Shown piece by piece: positions 60,688-64,000 of a DNA stretch of 64,000 nt (the stretch's first letter is position 1; every line of letters starts with the position of its first letter). Location of the stretch: the NCBI GenBank assembly GCA_002354805.1, contig DEMH01000009.1, positions 744,001-808,000 on the forward strand, written 5' to 3'. The notes under the pieces were generated by a model. The model worked only from the letters and a program-made list of their open reading frames with translations, searched no databases and was not told the DNA's origin. Both the position numbers and the translations under genes were made by a program. The DNA comes from Gammaproteobacteria bacterium UBA2675 (GTDB lineage Bacteria; Pseudomonadota; Gammaproteobacteria; Pseudomonadales; Pseudohongiellaceae).

Positions 60688-63650
60688 TGACAGCGTCTTC
60701 ATCACCTCTTAAAATTGCTCCCTCTCGTTGGTCACGAGGATCTGAATGGCGGCGTTGGGACCTTCACGTTCATACACCAGAGAGTCGGCTAGGGGCTGCG
60801 TTCAGTGGAGCTACCTGGGAGAAATACGTAGAGGCACTCGAAAAAGCAGCAACAGATGCGAAGATTTCAGTGATCGGCGTCACTGACTACATGACAATTG
60901 ATGGATACGAGAAGCTTTATGCAGAAAAAAGAGATAATGGCCGTCTGACCACGGTTGATCTGCTAATCCCAAACATCGAGTTCCGGATGATGCCCAACAC
61001 CGACGATGGGAAAGCACTTAACTTGCATCTATTGGTCGATCCATCTGAAGAGGATCATATTGACAGGATAAAGAAAGCCCTCAGAAATCTAAAATTCAAC
61101 TACGACGGGCAACCTTATGGCTGCTGTCGAGAAGATTTGATTGCCTTTGGAAGGGCTCAGAACCCCAGCCTCACGGAAGATGAGGCTGCCTATACGTTCG
61201 GTCTTTGCCAGTTTAAACCAGATCGGACGGCGATAAAAAACTGGTTAGATAGCGAAAAATGGCTGAGAAATAATTCCTTGATCGGTATCGCAAACGGTAA
61301 GGATGGAATTAGTGGACTCCCTCTTGACGGTTTTGGCGCCATCCGAGATGAAATTTTGAAATGGAGCCACTTCATATTTTCGGGTAATGCCCGAGATCGT
61401 GAACATTATCTCGGTCGTAAGGAGAGCATGCCGAAGGAGGAGGTAATCCGCCAATATCGGTCATTAAAGCCTTGTGTTCATGGGTCTGATGCTCACGAGG
61501 TGGAGAGATTGTTCAAGCCCGACAATAACAGATTCTGCTGGGTGAAAAGCGACCCCACCTTTCACGGGCTGCGCCAAATTCTCTGGGAGCCTGAAGACCG
61601 TGTTCATATCGGAACTCTGCCACCCCAGCCTTCCGACCATAGCCAGCAGATTCGAAGCATCTCAATATCAAATAGCGCGGGCTGGTTCGCAAGTGACTCG
61701 ATTGAGTTAAATTCAGGGCTCGTGGCTGTGATCGGTGAGAAAGGTGCAGGCAAGACCGCAGTAGCAGATCTTTCCTCTTTTGCGGCGGGATACCCAATGG
61801 ATAAGAGGTCCCAATCGTCCTTCATTACAAAAGGATCTTTACATCTTTCCGGAATGGCGGTTGAGCTTGAATGGGGTGGAGGTGAGCGAACAGCGGGAAT
61901 TCTCACCGACACTCCGCTGAGCACATCAAGGCCGCGTGTCCGCTATTTATCGCAAGACTTTGTCGAGCGCCTGTGTTCTTCAGATCATGAGGGTACAGAA
62001 CTTCAGAAAGCAATTGAAGATGTTGTATTTGCCAAGTTAGATGAGACTCAGAAAGAGGGGTATTCCTCGTTTGGTGAATTGAGGAAAGCGAGAGAAGCTG
62101 CTTCCAATATCCAGAAGGAGGCACTTCGTGGGGAGCTTGCAACCCTACATAAAGAGGTGGATAGACTCCGAGAAGCGATCGATCAAAGAGGAGCCAAAGT
62201 ATCCTTCAAGGAAGAGCAGGAGAAGCAGGTTGAAGAGCTGAAGAAGCAGATGCCTGATGCTACTCAATCTGTTGATAAAACGATTCTGGAGGAGCTGGAG
62301 AAACAACAGAAAAAGCTAAAGGAAATCGAAGACAAAATTGCTGTCAAAAGCAGAAGGCGAAGGTCAATTGATGGTGCAATGGAATCATATGCGGCTATCA
62401 AAAAGAGCACCTTACAAGAGATAACAAAAATCCAGAAGCAACTGCGTGAATCCGAGGTTGCGCAAGATGTCGTGATGAAGCTGGAGCCAACTTGGTCGTC
62501 CGACGTTGTTGGCCTTCTTCAGCAAGAAATAGAAAATCTCGATGTAGAAGTTGCAGCGCTAAAAGAGGCAGATGGCGCGCCTCCGTCACCACCTTCTTTA
62601 GTCGGCGTTAAGGCAGAGATTGCAAGACTTAAAGAGCTTGTTGCAAAGGACGAGGTTAGCAGAAAGCGACTTCTCGACCTTCAAAAGCAAATTGCCGAGC
62701 GAACTGCCAATGCAGAGCGATTGGCTAAGGAAATTAAGAATCTCGATGAAAAGGTATTGAGGACTCTTGAAAAGCAAGAGGCTAAACAAATTTCGTTATA
62801 TCTAGAAGTTTTTGAAGCTCTGTCAGCCGACAAGGCTGGTTTGAAAGAACTCTACTCACCAATGCAAGATGCGATCAATCAACTTGGCGAGGAAATGCAA
62901 TTTAGTGTGTCGGTCGGTTACCAGATTGATTCTAAGGTTTGGCTCGATAAGGCTGCCAGGTTCTTTGACGGACGACGAGCAGGGGCTGAAGCTAAGCGGT
63001 TGGAGGTTGAAAGGATTGTCGAAGCCAGACTGATGCCCGCATGGAGAGCTGGCGACCTCGTGAGTATTGAAGCGGCCTTTAAAGAACTCCTTTCTGCGAT
63101 GGACATTCCGTCGTTTCCTGAAAAAAATGGAACCTCAAAATTGTCTCGTGTGGAGCTCTACGACTGGATATTCTCGGTCGATCACATCGAGTTATCTTAC
63201 AAGATTCATTATTCTGGGACGGAACTCGAATATCTATCGCCCGGGACTCGTGGCATCGCTCTCCTGGTCCTATATCTGCTGATGGATGAGGATGATACCC
63301 GGCCGCTCTTGATTGATCAGCCCGAAGGAAATTTGGACAATTCATCCGTTTATAAGCAGTTGGTCCCATACATTAGAAAAGCGAAGAAGCGACGACAGAT
63401 TATTCTCATTACGCATAATCCTAACCTCGTCGTGGCGACCGACGCAGAGCAGATCATTATTGCAACGGCAGATCGCCCAAGCACCCAGCCATATCCATGT
63501 ATTCGTTACGACACTGGTGGGTTAGAGCATTCTGTCCCCGGGGATAGAATGGGAGTTCGTGAAGCGGTCTGTTTACTGCTTGAGGGAGGAGAGGACGCAT
63601 TCAGGGCGCGTGAAAATCGCTATTCGCTTGCGCAACTAAAAACATCATGA
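60687..63650 (+). CDS. TrlF-type protein: PHP phosphoesterase domain plus SMC-like ATPase
   Basis: 987 residues. N-terminal PHP domain: DLHVHTPESRLG with the HxH metal pair, ITDYMTI-like strand (GVTDYMTIDGY) and CVHGSDAHEVERL near 270. Then Walker A in VIGEKGAGKTAVADL (about 352), a long coiled coil (about 455-700, many K/E/L heptads) and the second ATPase half with LSPGTRGIALLVLYLL, Walker B/D-loop LLIDQPEGNLDN and ITHNPNLVVATDAE. This is the layout of TrlF-like proteins near restriction loci; a nuclease or phosphatase switched by ATP is inferred. TAATG junction before it. Confidence 0.87.
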   Translation: MTASSSPLKIAPSRWSRGSEWRRWDLHVHTPESRLGAAFSGATWEKYVEALEKAATDAKISVIGVTDYMTIDGYEKLYAEKRDNGRLTTVDLLIPNIEFRMMPNTDDGKALNLHLLVDPSEEDHIDRIKKALRNLKFNYDGQPYGCCREDLIAFGRAQNPSLTEDEAAYTFGLCQFKPDRTAIKNWLDSEKWLRNNSLIGIANGKDGISGLPLDGFGAIRDEILKWSHFIFSGNARDREHYLGRKESMPKEEVIRQYRSLKPCVHGSDAHEVERLFKPDNNRFCWVKSDPTFHGLRQILWEPEDRVHIGTLPPQPSDHSQQIRSISISNSAGWFASDSIELNSGLVAVIGEKGAGKTAVADLSSFAAGYPMDKRSQSSFITKGSLHLSGMAVELEWGGGERTAGILTDTPLSTSRPRVRYLSQDFVERLCSSDHEGTELQKAIEDVVFAKLDETQKEGYSSFGELRKAREAASNIQKEALRGELATLHKEVDRLREAIDQRGAKVSFKEEQEKQVEELKKQMPDATQSVDKTILEELEKQQKKLKEIEDKIAVKSRRRRSIDGAMESYAAIKKSTLQEITKIQKQLRESEVAQDVVMKLEPTWSSDVVGLLQQEIENLDVEVAALKEADGAPPSPPSLVGVKAEIARLKELVAKDEVSRKRLLDLQKQIAERTANAERLAKEIKNLDEKVLRTLEKQEAKQISLYLEVFEALSADKAGLKELYSPMQDAINQLGEEMQFSVSVGYQIDSKVWLDKAARFFDGRRAGAEAKRLEVERIVEARLMPAWRAGDLVSIEAAFKELLSAMDIPSFPEKNGTSKLSRVELYDWIFSVDHIELSYKIHYSGTELEYLSPGTRGIALLVLYLLMDEDDTRPLLIDQPEGNLDNSSVYKQLVPYIRKAKKRRQIILITHNPNLVVATDAEQIIIATADRPSTQPYPCIRYDTGGLEHSVPGDRMGVREAVCLLLEGGEDAFRARENRYSLAQLKTS

Positions 63651-63850
63651 GCAGATTGATCCTACACACCGTGGAAAGCGGCGAGTGGAATACAAAGCGG
63701 GCTAGAGCTCAAATTCCGGGCTGCACAGCATTTTCAACTTCTCCAATTATTGTCGCAATTTTGGGTTTCCCATCATTTTCAAAATTTTGCGTCGAAATGA
63801 AGGTTGTGTATCGTTTGCCACCACTTTTGCTAAGGCGGGCATGTGAATAA
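63647..63850 (+). CDS. Short uncertain frame after trlF
   Basis: 67 codons, ATG in the trlF stop (ATGA). The product (starting MSRLILHTVESGEWNTK) has no recognised motif, and the codon pattern is not convincing. It may be a degraded gene. The 190 bases up to 63843 hold no other signal. Confidence 0.2.
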   Translation: MSRLILHTVESGEWNTKRARAQIPGCTAFSTSPIIVAILGFPSFSKFCVEMKVVYRLPPLLLRRACE

Positions 63851-64000
63851 CGCTGCAACAACGACTTTCGATGGCCTTAACGCCATCGCGACCCACCTAC
63901 GCGAACGGCTGGAGAACAAGAAGTACGTGTTGCTATTCGCCTTCAACGGCACCGGCAAGACGCGCCTGTCCATGGCCTTCAAAGAGCTGGGAAAACAAGG
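63843..64000 (+). CDS. P-loop ATPase, N-terminal part (cut by window end)
   Basis: GTG at 63843, open to the window edge (52 residues). MNNAATTTFDGLNAIATHL is followed by Walker A in LLFAFNGTGKTRLSMAF. The strand before the loop and FNGTGKTRLS are typical of RecF/SMC-like or AAA ATPases that accompany type I restriction genes. The full size and partner domains lie outside the window. Confidence 0.7.
   Translation, partial: MNNAATTTFDGLNAIATHLRERLENKKYVLLFAFNGTGKTRLSMAFKELGKQ

Noticed and set aside
1..64000. tRNA, rRNA, CRISPR, transposase or phage integrase
   Set aside because: I looked for cloverleaf ends, repeated spacers and DDE or Tyr-recombinase motifs and saw none; absence by eye is not proof.

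Overview
The window is bacterial chromosomal DNA, most likely from a free-living, probably marine, heterotrophic gammaproteobacterium. Pointers are a bacterioferritin tail, a DUF3301 protein, a monomeric NADP isocitrate dehydrogenase, RlmA, a large TonB-dependent receptor and an MSHA-like pilus cluster. These families are common in Gammaproteobacteria, but the genus cannot be fixed from sequence alone. Genes are densely packed, often with 1-4 base stop/start overlaps. I saw no rRNA, tRNA, CRISPR array or insertion sequence.

Layout. 0-10 kb: end of bfr, then secreted hydrolases (epoxide-hydrolase-like, alkylsulfatase, lipoprotein penicillin-amidase-type acylase), a MarR/OhrR regulator with a perfect palindrome next to a one-haem protein, and a NosR-like flavo-iron-sulfur membrane protein. 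10-14 kb: a phosphorelay of hybrid type, one kinase of which is broken by a +1 frameshift. 14-20 kb: icd and several small secreted or metabolic genes. 20-26 kb: TonB receptor, TPR-sulfotransferase and 2OG-Fe(II)-oxygenase-like protein as one unit.

26.1-41.5 kb is the most unusual part. It is a 14-gene, one-strand pilus or secretion machine related to MSHA/type IV pilus/type II secretion systems. It has PilO-, PilM/N-, PilP-, secretin, assembly ATPase and platform proteins plus seven prepilin-like proteins in two families. One family (three members) is compact and opens and closes the operon. The other (four members) carries a Cys/Asp-rich loop, and three of its members have long Ala/Gly-rich hydrophobic C-terminal extensions, one followed by coiled coil. 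No prepilin peptidase, retraction ATPase or ordinary major-pilin gene is present.

41.5-56 kb: AraC regulator, exported HAD dehalogenase, epoxide-hydrolase-like enzyme, a thioredoxin-like/cytochrome c/copper-monooxygenase-like fusion, a DUF1800-DUF1501 pair, a LytS/LytTR two-component pair with an alpha/beta hydrolase, DUF998, a toxin-antitoxin pair, a secreted M24 peptidase-like protein and rlmA. 56.1 kb to the end: a defence island on a less GC-rich background, with type I restriction genes hsdR and hsdS (no hsdM in view), a TrlF-type PHP plus SMC-like ATPase, and the start of another P-loop ATPase cut by the window edge.
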